Source of the DNA: an uncultured Coriobacteriaceae bacterium
Lineage (GTDB): Bacteria > Actinomycetota > Coriobacteriia > Coriobacteriales > Atopobiaceae
DNA: 64,000 nt
Assembly: GCA_902790135.1 (NCBI GenBank)
Contig: CADAQM010000008.1
Location: forward strand, 62,001 to 126,000
Reading direction: 5' to 3'
Shown here: positions 41,675 through 50,612 of the stretch, in pieces
Numbering within the stretch: position 1 is the first letter of the stretch
Layout of the letters: the number at the start of each line of letters is the position of its first letter
Program-made: the position numbers and the translations under genes
Notes under the pieces: model-generated
Told to the model about the DNA's origin: nothing
The model's input: only the letters and a program-made list of their open reading frames with translations
Databases searched by the model: none

Positions 41675-42766
41675 GTGCCGGGGTCTTTCAAGAACATCAT
41701 CGACTACGTGTGGGAGCGCAAGGAGACGTTCGAAGAGCTGCCACTCAACCGAGTTGATAGCCTGGTGCTCTCGCAGTTGTGCTACTTCCAGCTTCCGACG
41801 GCGGCCGAAGACGCCTGGGGCTGGGAGGGGCTGCCGATTCACGACCTATGGCGCTCCGACTGGCTCGACGAGATGTGCGGCCACATGTATGACCCTCCTG
41901 GTGCGAGAAGGCTCGCGTCAGCCCTTGCGGCCAGCCCGCGCTATCGTGACGTCCGGATCTTCTGCTACATCATGCAGATTGACCGCATCAATGAGATGCA
42001 GTTCTCTGCGATGTCCTTCGCGCTCACGCCACAGGACACCTACATCGCCTTCCGCGGCACCGACAACACGATTGTCGGCTGGAAGGAGAACCTCAACATG
42101 GCCTTTCAGGTGCAGGTGCCCTCGCAGGCGCAAGGCCTGCGCTACTTCGAGCGCATCGCCTCGCAGGTGCCGGGGCGCCTCTGGACCGGTGGCCATTCAA
42201 AGGGCGGCAACATCGCCATCTACGTGGGCATGACCTGTGCCCACGAGCTGCGTCGGCGCCTGCAGTGCTGCTTCTCGCACGACGGTCCCGGCTTCACTTC
42301 TACCACCCTCGACGACCTCGAGGACATCGGGATCAGCGTCCCTATCGACAAGACCGTGCCTAAATCCTCGATCTTTGGGATGCTCTTCGAGCAGGACAAC
42401 CAGGATGCCCGCGTGGTGCGCAGCATCAGCAGCGGCTTTGCGCAGCACGACCCGCTGAGCTGGGAAGTCGATGGCTGCGACTTCGTGATCGAGGAGCGCA
42501 TGGGCAGGACCGCAAGCTATGTGGACACCTCGCTCAATGCGTGGATTCGACGGGCGTCGCTGCAGGAGCGGCGGCAGTTTGTGGACGCGATCTTTGCCAT
42601 CATGACCGCCGGTGACGAGAAGTACACCCACGACCTGCGCACCAACTGGCGCGTCACCGCACCGCGCATGGTACGCGCCGCGCTCGACCTCGACCCCGAG
42701 GTGCGCGATGTGCTCGTGCAAGAGGTGCTCGAGCTGGTCAAGGAGCTTGCGCCAGGCGGCGAGTGA
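41675..42766 (+). CDS. Mbeg1-like (DUF2974) alpha/beta-hydrolase
   Basis: The 363-residue protein has the FRGTD strand (TYIAFRGTDNTIVGWKENLNMAF) and the nucleophile elbow GGHSKGGNIA with its Ser, then a later Asp/His-containing region (SHDGPGF). These mark DUF2974, a lipase-like family of gut bacteria. No signal peptide is present, so it should act in the cytoplasm; the substrate is unknown. GTG start with GGAGGG upstream, 41 bases after uvrB. It is followed by the second 62-bp array rather than a standard terminator. Confidence 0.85.
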   Translation: MPGSFKNIIDYVWERKETFEELPLNRVDSLVLSQLCYFQLPTAAEDAWGWEGLPIHDLWRSDWLDEMCGHMYDPPGARRLASALAASPRYRDVRIFCYIMQIDRINEMQFSAMSFALTPQDTYIAFRGTDNTIVGWKENLNMAFQVQVPSQAQGLRYFERIASQVPGRLWTGGHSKGGNIAIYVGMTCAHELRRRLQCCFSHDGPGFTSTTLDDLEDIGISVPIDKTVPKSSIFGMLFEQDNQDARVVRSISSGFAQHDPLSWEVDGCDFVIEERMGRTASYVDTSLNAWIRRASLQERRQFVDAIFAIMTAGDEKYTHDLRTNWRVTAPRMVRAALDLDPEVRDVLVQEVLELVKELAPGGE

Positions 42767-42878
42767 TGGCTCTGATAGCCGAGGCATAGGTTGTGTAGGC
42801 TGGCGGTTGGCATGGGGCTGCTAGGCGCTCTGCCGTGCCCTCGCCTTATGAGGTTGGGAGGAGGGGGCGTGGCTCGCG

Positions 42879-43232
42879 TTCCGTCCCCGGTGACGGACGG
42901 GTCGCAACGGGTCCGCTCGCAGAGCCGCAACGGGGCCAGGTTCCGTCCCCGGCGACGGACGGGTCGCAACGGGTCCGCTCTCAGAGCCGCAACGGGGCCC
43001 GGTTCCGTCCCCGGCGACGGACGGGTCGCCACAGGTCCGCTCGCAGAGCCGCAACGGCGCCCGGTTCCGTCCCCGGCGACGGACGGGTCGCAACGGGTCC
43101 GCTCGCAGAGCCGCAACAGTCCCCGGTTCCGTCCCAATCCGCGGACGGGTCGCCACAGGTCCGCTCGCAGAGCCGCAACGGCGCCCGGTTCTGTCCCCAG
43201 CGACGGACGGGTCGCAACGGGTCCGCTCCGAG
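42879..43232. repeat. 62-bp GC-rich tandem repeat array B (5 full units plus partial)
   Basis: GCCGCAA recurs at 42924, 42986, 43048, 43110 and 43172, again exactly 62 bp apart. A decayed sixth unit is at the right edge (GAGAGACAC). The unit matches array A at 1199-1566: GGTTCCGTCCCC, GACGGACGGGTCGC, GGTCCGCT, CAGAGCCGCAACGG. Units 3 and 5 share GCCACAGG and CGCCCGG while 1, 2, 4 and 6 have GCAACGGG, suggesting duplication of blocks. The array lies between converging genes and no other terminator is obvious there. Confidence 0.95.
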
Positions 43233-43283
43233 AGACACATTTGTCCAATAACCCCATGTCTGAGCGGCTACAGTCCGCGTCCT

Positions 43284-44939
43284 CTACAGACCGAGAACCC
43301 ACTCGGCGCAGCGGATGCCATCGGCGGCAGCCGACATGATGCCTCCCGCATACCCGGCGCCTTCGCCGCAGGGGTAGAGGCCCAGCGTTCTGACCGCCTG
43401 ACCATCGCTTCCGCGCGTGACGCGCACGGGCGAGCTCGAGCGCGTCTCCACGCCCGTGAGCACGGCATCTGCCACGTCAAAGCCGCGCAGACGCCGTCCC
43501 ATGAGAGGGATGGCTGCGCGCAGGGTCTCGCTCACGTAGTCGGGTAGGCAGGGGTCGACCTTGCCCCATGCCACACCGCGGGGGTAGGTGGGGACCACCG
43601 ATCCGCCTGCGTTGGAGGCCACATCCTGCAAGAAGTCTCCCACGAGCTGCGCGGGTGCCACGTAGCCGCCTCCTCCGGCAGCATAGGCGGCCTTCTCGCA
43701 GCTACGCTGTAGCGCAAGGCCAGCAAGCACGTCGTCGCCAGGCAGGTCGTCGGGAAAGACGTTGGCCAGAAGTCCCGCGTTGGCATTGGTCCCGGCGCGG
43801 TCGGAGAGGCTCATGCCGTTGGTAACCACGCCTTCGGGTTCGCTCGCGGCGGCAACCACGTATCCGCCCGGGCACATGCAGAAGCTGAAGGCGCCGCGTC
43901 CGGAGGGCAGGTGCACAGCCAACTTGTAAAGGGCAGCCCCCAATGAAGGGTGTCCTGCGAAGTGCCCATACTGGCTGCGGTCTATGTCTGCCTGCAGGTG
44001 CTCGATGCGCACGCCCATCGCAAAGGTCTTGCGCTCGAGCATGACGTCCCGACGCTTGAGCAGCTCGAAGACGTCACGCGCAGAGTGTCCGCAGGCGATG
44101 ACCAGCTGCGAGCAGCCCAGCTGCTCCTCGCGCAGGATTCCCGTGGCGCGGTCGTGGGACACGAGCGTGACCGACTGCACGCGTCCGCCAGTGACGTCGA
44201 GGTCGCACATGCGCGTGCGCAGGCGCACCTCGCCTCCGAGCTCGGCGATGCGGGCGAGTACGTTCTCGACCACGCGCGGCAGGATGTCGCTTCCCACGTG
44301 GGGCTTTGCGTCCCAGAGGATACGCCTGGGCGCGCCTGCCTCCACCAGCGTCTCGAGGACGAGGCGATGGAAGGGGCTCTTGGTTCCGGTGGAGAGCTTG
44401 CCGTCCGAGAAGGTGCCCGCCCCGCCGAGGCCAAACTGGATGTTGCTCTCGGGGTCAAGCACGCCCGTCTCGTTGAAGGTGGCGATTGCGCGCGTGCGCT
44501 CGCGCGAGCCGTCACCGCGCTCGACCAGGATCGGCGCGCGCCCGGCCTCCGCTAGGGCAAGCGCGCAAAAGAGGCCCGCGCATCCAGCGCCCACCACCAC
44601 GGGTCGGTCGTCGGCGGGCAGCACGGTCGTTCTCTTCCAGGCGACGGGCTTTGCCTCGACGGTCTTGAGCTGCTTGCCCACACGCCACTTTGCGGCCTTC
44701 TTGAGCAGGGTGCGCTCGGCATTCTGGCCGCCGCGCAGCGTGATACGGGCGGTGAAGAGCAGCTGCACCTCGTTCTTCTTGCGGGCATCGATCGAGCGTT
44801 TGCGCAGCTCAAGCGATGCGAGGTCGTCGGGTGCGAGCCGCAGCATCCTCAGCACCGCCTGACGCACGGCGCGCAGGTCGGCGTCGTCCGTGCCGTCCAG
44901 GCGCTCAGGCGCCACGCGTATGCCCGTTATCTCGATCAT
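43284..44939 (-). CDS. FAD-dependent oxidoreductase (COG2509-like)
   Basis: The 551-residue protein has an N-terminal ~105-residue basic domain, then a Rossmann dinucleotide motif VVVGAGCAGLFCALALAEAG, GLGGAGTFSDGKLSTG, VIACGHSARDVFELL and a C-terminal FAD contact GEGAGYAGGIMSAAADGI. This layout fits the uncharacterised FAD-dependent dehydrogenases of anaerobes. Its ATG overlaps the stop of the next flavoprotein gene upstream (ATGA at 44936-44939 on the minus strand), so both are translationally coupled. The substrate is unknown. Confidence 0.85.
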   Translation of the reverse strand: MIEITGIRVAPERLDGTDDADLRAVRQAVLRMLRLAPDDLASLELRKRSIDARKKNEVQLLFTARITLRGGQNAERTLLKKAAKWRVGKQLKTVEAKPVAWKRTTVLPADDRPVVVGAGCAGLFCALALAEAGRAPILVERGDGSRERTRAIATFNETGVLDPESNIQFGLGGAGTFSDGKLSTGTKSPFHRLVLETLVEAGAPRRILWDAKPHVGSDILPRVVENVLARIAELGGEVRLRTRMCDLDVTGGRVQSVTLVSHDRATGILREEQLGCSQLVIACGHSARDVFELLKRRDVMLERKTFAMGVRIEHLQADIDRSQYGHFAGHPSLGAALYKLAVHLPSGRGAFSFCMCPGGYVVAAASEPEGVVTNGMSLSDRAGTNANAGLLANVFPDDLPGDDVLAGLALQRSCEKAAYAAGGGGYVAPAQLVGDFLQDVASNAGGSVVPTYPRGVAWGKVDPCLPDYVSETLRAAIPLMGRRLRGFDVADAVLTGVETRSSSPVRVTRGSDGQAVRTLGLYPCGEGAGYAGGIMSAAADGIRCAEWVLGL

Positions 44940-46282
44940 GAGAGGGCCCACCTTGCCGCAGCCGTGCCGGCCACCATGCCGCTCTTCCAGGCCCAGGCGA
45001 GGTTGAAGCCGCCACAGTCGGCGTCCACGTCGAGGGCCTCGCCGCAGGCGTAGAGCCAGGGCAGCTCGTGGTGGGCCAGGGTCGTGGGGTTAAACTGGTC
45101 GTTGGCAAGGCCACCGCGGGTGACCTGCGCCTTCTCGGTCTCGGCGGGACCCTTCACCACAAAGGGCAGGCGCTTGACCAGCATCATCAGCGTCTCGGAG
45201 TCGCTCTGGGGCTCCTTGCGCTCGTCCCAGTCGATGTGCCAGCGCCTGCGGGCCAGGTGCTCCAGCTGCTCTGCGATGGCAGGATCGAGCACGCCGTCCA
45301 GGCAACCCGCCTCGAAGTCTCCCGAGGCAAAGGGGTCGACCAGCTGGCGCAGCTGCGACTCGTTGAGGTCAGGCGCGAGGTCGAGCTCCACGAGGTCGCC
45401 CGTCCCGGCCCGCCGCGACAGGTTGAATGACACGATGCCCGATATCCCATAGCTGCGCAGGAGCACCTCTCCGCGCTCCTGGTAGCTGGGAAAGAGGCTG
45501 TCCTTCTTGGTGAGACGGGCCAGTACGTGCGCGCGCCGGCCGTCAAGTACGGAGAGGGGAGAGTCCTCGCAGGCGAGGGGGCACAGCACGGGCGTGCGCT
45601 CGACGAGGGAGAGTCCCAGCTCGCCCATGAAGGGCAGCGGCTCTCCGCCGCTGGCGAGCACGACCGCGCGGGCACCAGGTAGGTAGAGCGCGCCGTTCTC
45701 GCTGAGGGGCAGGGTGTGGGCCACCTCGGCCATCCCGGCGGGTTGGGTGGTGCTGGTCTCCGGACGGTAGTGCACGGCATCGTCTATCTCGCCCAGCCAC
45801 TCCGCCTTGATCCAGCTTGCGCTCTGGAACTCGCGCGCCGGGGCCAGAACGACGCCTGCCTTGCGCGCTCGTGCCAAAAGCACGTTGCGCACGCTCGCGG
45901 CCTGGCGACTCATCGGGTAGAGGCGGTCGTCCTCCAGGCACCACCGCATGCCGCAGTCGCGGAAGAATCCCAGCACGTCATCAAGCCATCGCGCACCGCA
46001 GACCTCCGCGACGAAGGACGGGTCGTTGAAGCGACGCGCGTCCAGTTGAACGTTGGCAAAGTTGCAGCGTCCGGCACCCGTGGCCAGAATCGAGCGTCCA
46101 CACTCGAGGTCGCGCTCCAGCACCACCACCGACGCGCCCTCCTCGGCAGCGCAAATGGCGGCAGTGAGGCCGGCCGCGCCTCCGCCTATGACCATGACGT
46201 CGCAGTCGCTTGGAGTCTTGACGTCTGCCGCGGCCTGCAGCAGGCGTTCCCTTTGGGCCGCGCGCGATTCCTTCTTTGCCAT
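44936..46282 (-). CDS. HI0933/BaiN-like flavoprotein
   Basis: The 448-residue protein shows VMVIGGGAAGLTAAICAAEEG for FAD binding, the family signature ILATGAGRCNFAN, VLASGG, and a C-terminal GEALDVDADCGGFNLAWAW segment. HI0933-type flavoproteins include bile-acid oxidoreductase BaiN and others of unknown substrate. A hydrophobic or steroid-like substrate is possible in a gut bacterium but is only speculation here. It is the first of two coupled flavoprotein genes; thrH lies 8 bases upstream, so the flavoproteins may be read from the thr operon. Confidence 0.88.
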   Translation of the reverse strand: MAKKESRAAQRERLLQAAADVKTPSDCDVMVIGGGAAGLTAAICAAEEGASVVVLERDLECGRSILATGAGRCNFANVQLDARRFNDPSFVAEVCGARWLDDVLGFFRDCGMRWCLEDDRLYPMSRQAASVRNVLLARARKAGVVLAPAREFQSASWIKAEWLGEIDDAVHYRPETSTTQPAGMAEVAHTLPLSENGALYLPGARAVVLASGGEPLPFMGELGLSLVERTPVLCPLACEDSPLSVLDGRRAHVLARLTKKDSLFPSYQERGEVLLRSYGISGIVSFNLSRRAGTGDLVELDLAPDLNESQLRQLVDPFASGDFEAGCLDGVLDPAIAEQLEHLARRRWHIDWDERKEPQSDSETLMMLVKRLPFVVKGPAETEKAQVTRGGLANDQFNPTTLAHHELPWLYACGEALDVDADCGGFNLAWAWKSGMVAGTAAARWALS

Positions 46283-46290
46283 GAACTCTC

Positions 46291-46890
46291 CTACAGCGCG
46301 GCCTTGAACGCCTCGAGAAGGTCGTCGAAGTCCTCGTAAGCCGGAAGGTCCGGGTTGTCAGCGATGATCGCCTCGGTGGAACGGAAGAGGAAGCCCGCCT
46401 TGCTGGCGCGGATCATGACGAGGTCGTTGAAGGAGTCACCGACGGCGATGGTGTCAAAGCCGATGGACTGCAGGCCGCGCACCGTGGTCAGCTTGGACTC
46501 GGGGCAGCGCATCTTGAAGTCGGTCACCATGCCGTTCTCGTCGATTACGAGGCTGTTGCAGAAGATGGTCGGCCAGTCGAGCTTCCTCAACAGGGGTTTG
46601 GCGAACTGCTCGAAGGTATCGGAGAGGATGATCACCTGCGTCAGGCTTCGCAGCTCGTCGAGGAACTCCTTGGCGCCGGGGAGCGGGTCGATGGTGGCGA
46701 TTACGTCCTGGATCTCCTTGAGGCCCAGACCATGCTCGCGCAGGATCTCGATGCGGCCGCGCATGAGCTTGTCGTAGTCGGGCTCCTCACGGGTGGTGCG
46801 GCGCAGCTCGGGAATACCGGAGGCCTCGGAGAGCGCAATCCAGATCTCTGGGACAAGCACGCCTTCCATGTCCAGACAGCAGATGTTCAT
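46291..46890 (-). CDS. thrH: ThrH: phosphoserine phosphatase / homoserine phosphotransferase
   Basis: The 199-residue HAD enzyme begins MNICCLDMEGVLVPEIWIAL, the ThrH-specific form of the DxDx(T/V) motif. It keeps IILSDTFEQFAKPL and GDSFNDLVMI. In Pseudomonas, ThrH moves phosphate from phosphoserine to homoserine. Here it stands directly downstream of thrB, so homoserine phosphate could be made by both routes, or ThrH may act mainly as a serine-pathway phosphatase. AAAGGAA precedes the ATG, 44 bases after thrB. Confidence 0.9.
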   Translation of the reverse strand: MNICCLDMEGVLVPEIWIALSEASGIPELRRTTREEPDYDKLMRGRIEILREHGLGLKEIQDVIATIDPLPGAKEFLDELRSLTQVIILSDTFEQFAKPLLRKLDWPTIFCNSLVIDENGMVTDFKMRCPESKLTTVRGLQSIGFDTIAVGDSFNDLVMIRASKAGFLFRSTEAIIADNPDLPAYEDFDDLLEAFKAAL

Positions 46891-46934
46891 GGGGTTCCTT
46901 TCGGTCGAGGTCGAAGACGACGGACGGGTGGAGG

Positions 46935-47831
46935 TCAGATGACGGTGACGCCCTGCTCGCTGGCGCGCATCGTCCGCAACCAGAGCTCGGGCATGAGACT
47001 TGACACGGCCTTCTCCACCTGGGCTGCCGCACGGTCGCCGTCGCAGATGGCGAGCATCGTGGCACCTGAGCCCGAGATGAGGAAGGTGCAGGCTCCCGTC
47101 TCGAGCGCGCAGGTGCGTAGACGCTCGAAGTCGGGGATGAGCGGCATGCGGTAGGGCTCGTGGATGCGGTCGTGACAGCAGGCGGTGATGTCGGCCGCGC
47201 GACCCGAGGCCAGCGCGCTCACCATGGCGAGGCAGCGTCCGACCTGCCAGGAGACCGAGCTCATGGGCACCATGGCGGGAAGCGCCTTGCGCGCGTCGGC
47301 GGTCAGCACCCGATAGGGGGGAGCCATGCACACGAAGCGCAGGTTAGGGGCTACCACCCAGCGCGTGGTGACGGTCTCGTCGCCCTCCACGTAGCTGCTC
47401 ACCAAGCCGCCCATCACGGCAGGGGCCACGTTGTCGGGATGGCCCTCGATGCGTGTCGCGAGGCTTGCGGTGTAGCCGCGGTCGATGTCACGGCCCGCAA
47501 GCGCCTGAGCTGCGGCGATGCCGGCAACCACGCAGGTAGAGCTCGAGCCGAGCCCGCCGGACCTGGGGATGGGACTCTCCTCGTGGACATGCAGCGTCTG
47601 GGGCTCCATCCCCAGGTCGTCGCAAGCGGCGAGGTAGGAGGTCCACACTAGGTTGTCGGGACCACAGAGGCGCTCATCGCAGCCCGTGATCAGGAGCTCG
47701 TCGGCTGGCGTGAAGGTGTAGTTGGCCGCAAGGTCTAGCGCCAGACCCAGCACGTCAAAGCCCACGCCCAGGTTGGCGGTGGTCGCGGGGACGCGTACGG
47801 TTATGCTGCGGGGACGTTCCGCCTGGATCAT
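46935..47831 (-). CDS. thrB: Homoserine kinase
   Basis: The 298-residue GHMP kinase phosphorylates homoserine in threonine synthesis. The ATP motif is PRSGGLGSSSTCVVAG, with VRVPATTANLGVGFDVLGLAL at the start and TFLISGSGATMLAI at the end (motif 3). The start overlaps the thrC stop (ATGA at 47828-47831 on the minus strand). The longer frame continues inside thrC and is not used. Confidence 0.96.
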   Translation of the reverse strand: MIQAERPRSITVRVPATTANLGVGFDVLGLALDLAANYTFTPADELLITGCDERLCGPDNLVWTSYLAACDDLGMEPQTLHVHEESPIPRSGGLGSSSTCVVAGIAAAQALAGRDIDRGYTASLATRIEGHPDNVAPAVMGGLVSSYVEGDETVTTRWVVAPNLRFVCMAPPYRVLTADARKALPAMVPMSSVSWQVGRCLAMVSALASGRAADITACCHDRIHEPYRMPLIPDFERLRTCALETGACTFLISGSGATMLAICDGDRAAAQVEKAVSSLMPELWLRTMRASEQGVTVI

Positions 47832-49312
47832 GCGAAGACCCTCTGGCAGGCAGCCTCGACGAAGCCGGACATCTCGTCCTGGTCGCAGACGTCGGGGTGC
47901 AGCACGGGAGCCGTGCGCAGGCCCGCGAGCTGTGCGGGAGCCTCGACGCCAGTCATCTCCTGCAGGGCGTCCATGCAGGCGAAGCCGTCCATACCGGTGG
48001 TGTCGGTGCCGAGTGCCGCCAGCACGTCGGCGGAGAACTTGTAGGGGTTGGCGGTGGACAGGCACACGCGCTGACGACCCTCGCTCTCGCGACGGTAGGC
48101 CACGCAGGCGCCGACGGCGGTGTGCGGGTCGATCAGGATGCCCAGGTCCTCCCAGACGGAGGCGATGGTCGCACGAGTGTCGTCATCAGTGGCAAACCCG
48201 CAGGCAAAGGTCTCGCGCATGCGGAACATCACGTCTGCGGGCAGCGTGTATACGCCCGTCTGCGAGAGCTCGGCCATCCAAGCGGCCACACGCTCGCAGT
48301 CGCCATCGGTCAGGTAATAGAGCAGGCGCTCGAGGTTGGACGAGATGAGGATGTCCATCGATGGCGAGATGGTCTTGACGAAGTCGCGACGGCGGTCGTA
48401 GGTGCCCGTCTCGATGAAGTCGGTGAGGACCTTGTTGGTGTTGGAGGCAACGATGAGCTTGCCGACGGGAAGGCCCAGCTCCTTGGCGTAGTAGCCGGCG
48501 AGTACATCGCCGAAGTTGCCGGTGGGAACGCAGAAGTCCACGGACTCGCCGAGCTTGATGGCGCCGCGCTTGACGAGCTGCGCGTAGGCGTCCATGTAGT
48601 AGGTGACCTGCGGCACGAGGCGCCCGACGTTGATGGAGTTGGCGCTGGAGAGCACGGTGCCGGACGCGGCGAGGCGCGCCCCCAGCTCGGCGTCGGCAAA
48701 GATGCGCTTGACCTGCGTCTGGGCATCGTCGAAGTTGCCGCGGATGCCGGCAACGGCCACGTTAGCGCCGCGCTGGCAGGCCATCTGCAGGTGCTGGATG
48801 TCGCTGACCTTGCCATCGGGGTAGAAGACGGTCACGCCGGTGCCGGGCACGTCGGCAAAGCCCTCGAGCGCGGCCTTGCCGGTGTCGCCGGAGGTGGCGG
48901 TGACGATCATGATGTTCTGGCCGCGGCCCTCGCGTGCCACGCTCATCAGGCGCGGCAGCATCTGCAGGGCCACGTCCTTGAAGGCGCAGGTAGGGCCATG
49001 GTAGAGCTCGAGCAGCCAGTCGGTGCCCAGCGGGGTGAGCGGGGTCACGGCGGGGGAGTCGAAGTTGGAGCCATAGGCGCCGGCGACGCAGGAGGCGATC
49101 TCGTCGGCGGCGTAGTCGGTGAGCAGCGTGCCCAGCACGTCGCGTGCGGTGGCGTGGTAGTCCTGGCTGGCGATACGGGCCAAGTCAACCTTGGTCTCGC
49201 CGAGCTGGTCGGACACGTACAGGCCGCCGTCGGGGGCGATACCGGTAAGAATTGCTTGCTTGCTTGTTACGACCTCGTTTGCGCTGCGCGTGCTGTGATA
49301 CAACGTTTCCAC
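47828..49312 (-). CDS. thrC: Threonine synthase
   Basis: The 494-residue PLP enzyme turns O-phosphohomoserine into threonine. The PLP lysine lies in YHGPTCAFKDVALQMLPRL, the phosphate loop is TATSGDTGKAALEGF, and VPTGNFGDVLAGYYAKELGLP follows. The length fits the long bacterial type. GTG start with GAGGAG upstream. It is the first gene of thrC-thrB-thrH, divergent from hom. Confidence 0.96.
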   Translation of the reverse strand: METLYHSTRSANEVVTSKQAILTGIAPDGGLYVSDQLGETKVDLARIASQDYHATARDVLGTLLTDYAADEIASCVAGAYGSNFDSPAVTPLTPLGTDWLLELYHGPTCAFKDVALQMLPRLMSVAREGRGQNIMIVTATSGDTGKAALEGFADVPGTGVTVFYPDGKVSDIQHLQMACQRGANVAVAGIRGNFDDAQTQVKRIFADAELGARLAASGTVLSSANSINVGRLVPQVTYYMDAYAQLVKRGAIKLGESVDFCVPTGNFGDVLAGYYAKELGLPVGKLIVASNTNKVLTDFIETGTYDRRRDFVKTISPSMDILISSNLERLLYYLTDGDCERVAAWMAELSQTGVYTLPADVMFRMRETFACGFATDDDTRATIASVWEDLGILIDPHTAVGACVAYRRESEGRQRVCLSTANPYKFSADVLAALGTDTTGMDGFACMDALQEMTGVEAPAQLAGLRTAPVLHPDVCDQDEMSGFVEAACQRVFA

Positions 49313-49331
49313 TGGTCACTCCTCGCGTGTT

Positions 49332-49360
49332 TTGATGGATGTATTGCATGTCAGTATCAT
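49332..49360 (+). promoter_or_regulatory. hom promoter
   Basis: TTGATG (49332-49337) and TATCAT (49355-49360) are 17 bases apart, giving a ~115-nt leader before hom. The leader holds a GGCG...CGCC hairpin; I see no T-box. Confidence 0.55.
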
Positions 49361-49478
49361 AACCTCGCGAAGGCACGTACCATACTCGTGTCACACAAAC
49401 GAAAGAAGCCCTCTCGGCTCTGAGGCGTTGCATGGAGGCATCCGCCCCGGACGAGGTTGCTCGAAAGATTGGATTCTG

Positions 49479-50597
49479 ATGGATATCGCCATCCTGGGCT
49501 ATGGCACCGTCGGTCGTGGCGTCGACCAGATTGTCGCCGATATCGACGGCATCGAGGTCAGGCGCATTCTCGACCTGCCTGACCATTGCGTCGGCCCTCG
49601 CATGACGCCGGACTACGCGCAGATCGTGGGCGATCCCGCCATCGAGGTGGTCGTCGAGTGCATGGGAGGCCTGGAGCCCGCCCACACCTTCATCTTGCAG
49701 GCCCTCGGCGCCGGCAAGAGCGTGGTCACGTCCAACAAGGCCGTGGTTGCCGCCTTCTTCGACGAGTTTGCCCGCACGGCCGAGGCAAACGGGGCCTGCC
49801 TGCTCATCGAGGCCACCTGCGGCGGAGGCATCCCCTGGATCGCCAGCATCGAGAAGGCCCGTCGCATCGACGAGGTTACCCGCTTCTCGGGCATCCTCAA
49901 CGGCACCACCAACTTCATCGTGGACAGCATGCTCAAGAACGGCGCTGACTTTGCCGAGACCCTCGCTCGGGCACAGGAGCTGGGCTATGCGGAGGCAGAC
50001 CCCTCGGCCGACATCGACGGCATCGACGTCAAGAACAAGACCATCATCTCCGCGAGCGTGGCCTTTGACGTGGCCTGCACGGCGGAGTTTCCCGTGACGG
50101 GCATCCGCAGCCTCACCAAGGCGGACCTCGACCTGCTGGGCGCCACGGGCCGCGTGGTCAAGCTGATCGGTCACGGCGTCGCGCGCGACGGCCGCTACGC
50201 GGTGGCGGTGGAGCCCATGGCGCTCCCGGCCGCGTCGCTCGAGGCCAACGTGCCCTCCAACTTCAACCTCGCCACGCTCGAGGGAACCACCATCGGCGAG
50301 CTCAAGTTCTACGGCCAGGGGGCGGGAAGCCTGCCCACCGGCAACGCAATGGTGCAGGACGTGCTCGACTTTGCCGCCGGACGGCGTCCGCACTACGACT
50401 TCTCGCGCGGGCTCACGTACGACCCCGCGCTCCTCACCGGCGACTACGTCTTTCGAACTACCACACCGCCGGAGGGAAGCGAGCCCTTTGGCGAGGGCGC
50501 GTGGCTCGTCAGCGGCATCACTGCCGAGGCCGCCCGTGCCCTGCTCGACAGCATAGTCACCACGGACCAGAACGCGTTCATGGCCCGTCTCGTCTAG
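49479..50597 (+). CDS. hom: Homoserine dehydrogenase (no ACT domain)
   Basis: The 372-residue enzyme reduces aspartate semialdehyde to homoserine. It starts MDIAILGYGTVGRGVDQIV (NAD(P) motif), with LQALGAGKSVVTSNKAVVA and FSGILNGTTNFIVD, and catalytic Lys/Asp in ADPSADIDGIDVKNK. It stops before the C-terminal ACT domain found in many homologues, so feedback control by threonine at this step may be missing or sit in the kinase. The start has only a weak site. It begins the plus-strand hom-lysC-asd operon. Confidence 0.94.
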   Translation: MDIAILGYGTVGRGVDQIVADIDGIEVRRILDLPDHCVGPRMTPDYAQIVGDPAIEVVVECMGGLEPAHTFILQALGAGKSVVTSNKAVVAAFFDEFARTAEANGACLLIEATCGGGIPWIASIEKARRIDEVTRFSGILNGTTNFIVDSMLKNGADFAETLARAQELGYAEADPSADIDGIDVKNKTIISASVAFDVACTAEFPVTGIRSLTKADLDLLGATGRVVKLIGHGVARDGRYAVAVEPMALPAASLEANVPSNFNLATLEGTTIGELKFYGQGAGSLPTGNAMVQDVLDFAAGRRPHYDFSRGLTYDPALLTGDYVFRTTTPPEGSEPFGEGAWLVSGITAEAARALLDSIVTTDQNAFMARLV

Positions 50598-50612
50598 AAG
50601 GAACGACCCCAT

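Noticed and set aside
49313-49478. T-box or threonine attenuator before hom
   Set aside because: No AGGGTGG-type T-box sequence, no TGGNACC bulge and no short Thr-rich leader peptide; only a small GGCG/CGCC hairpin.
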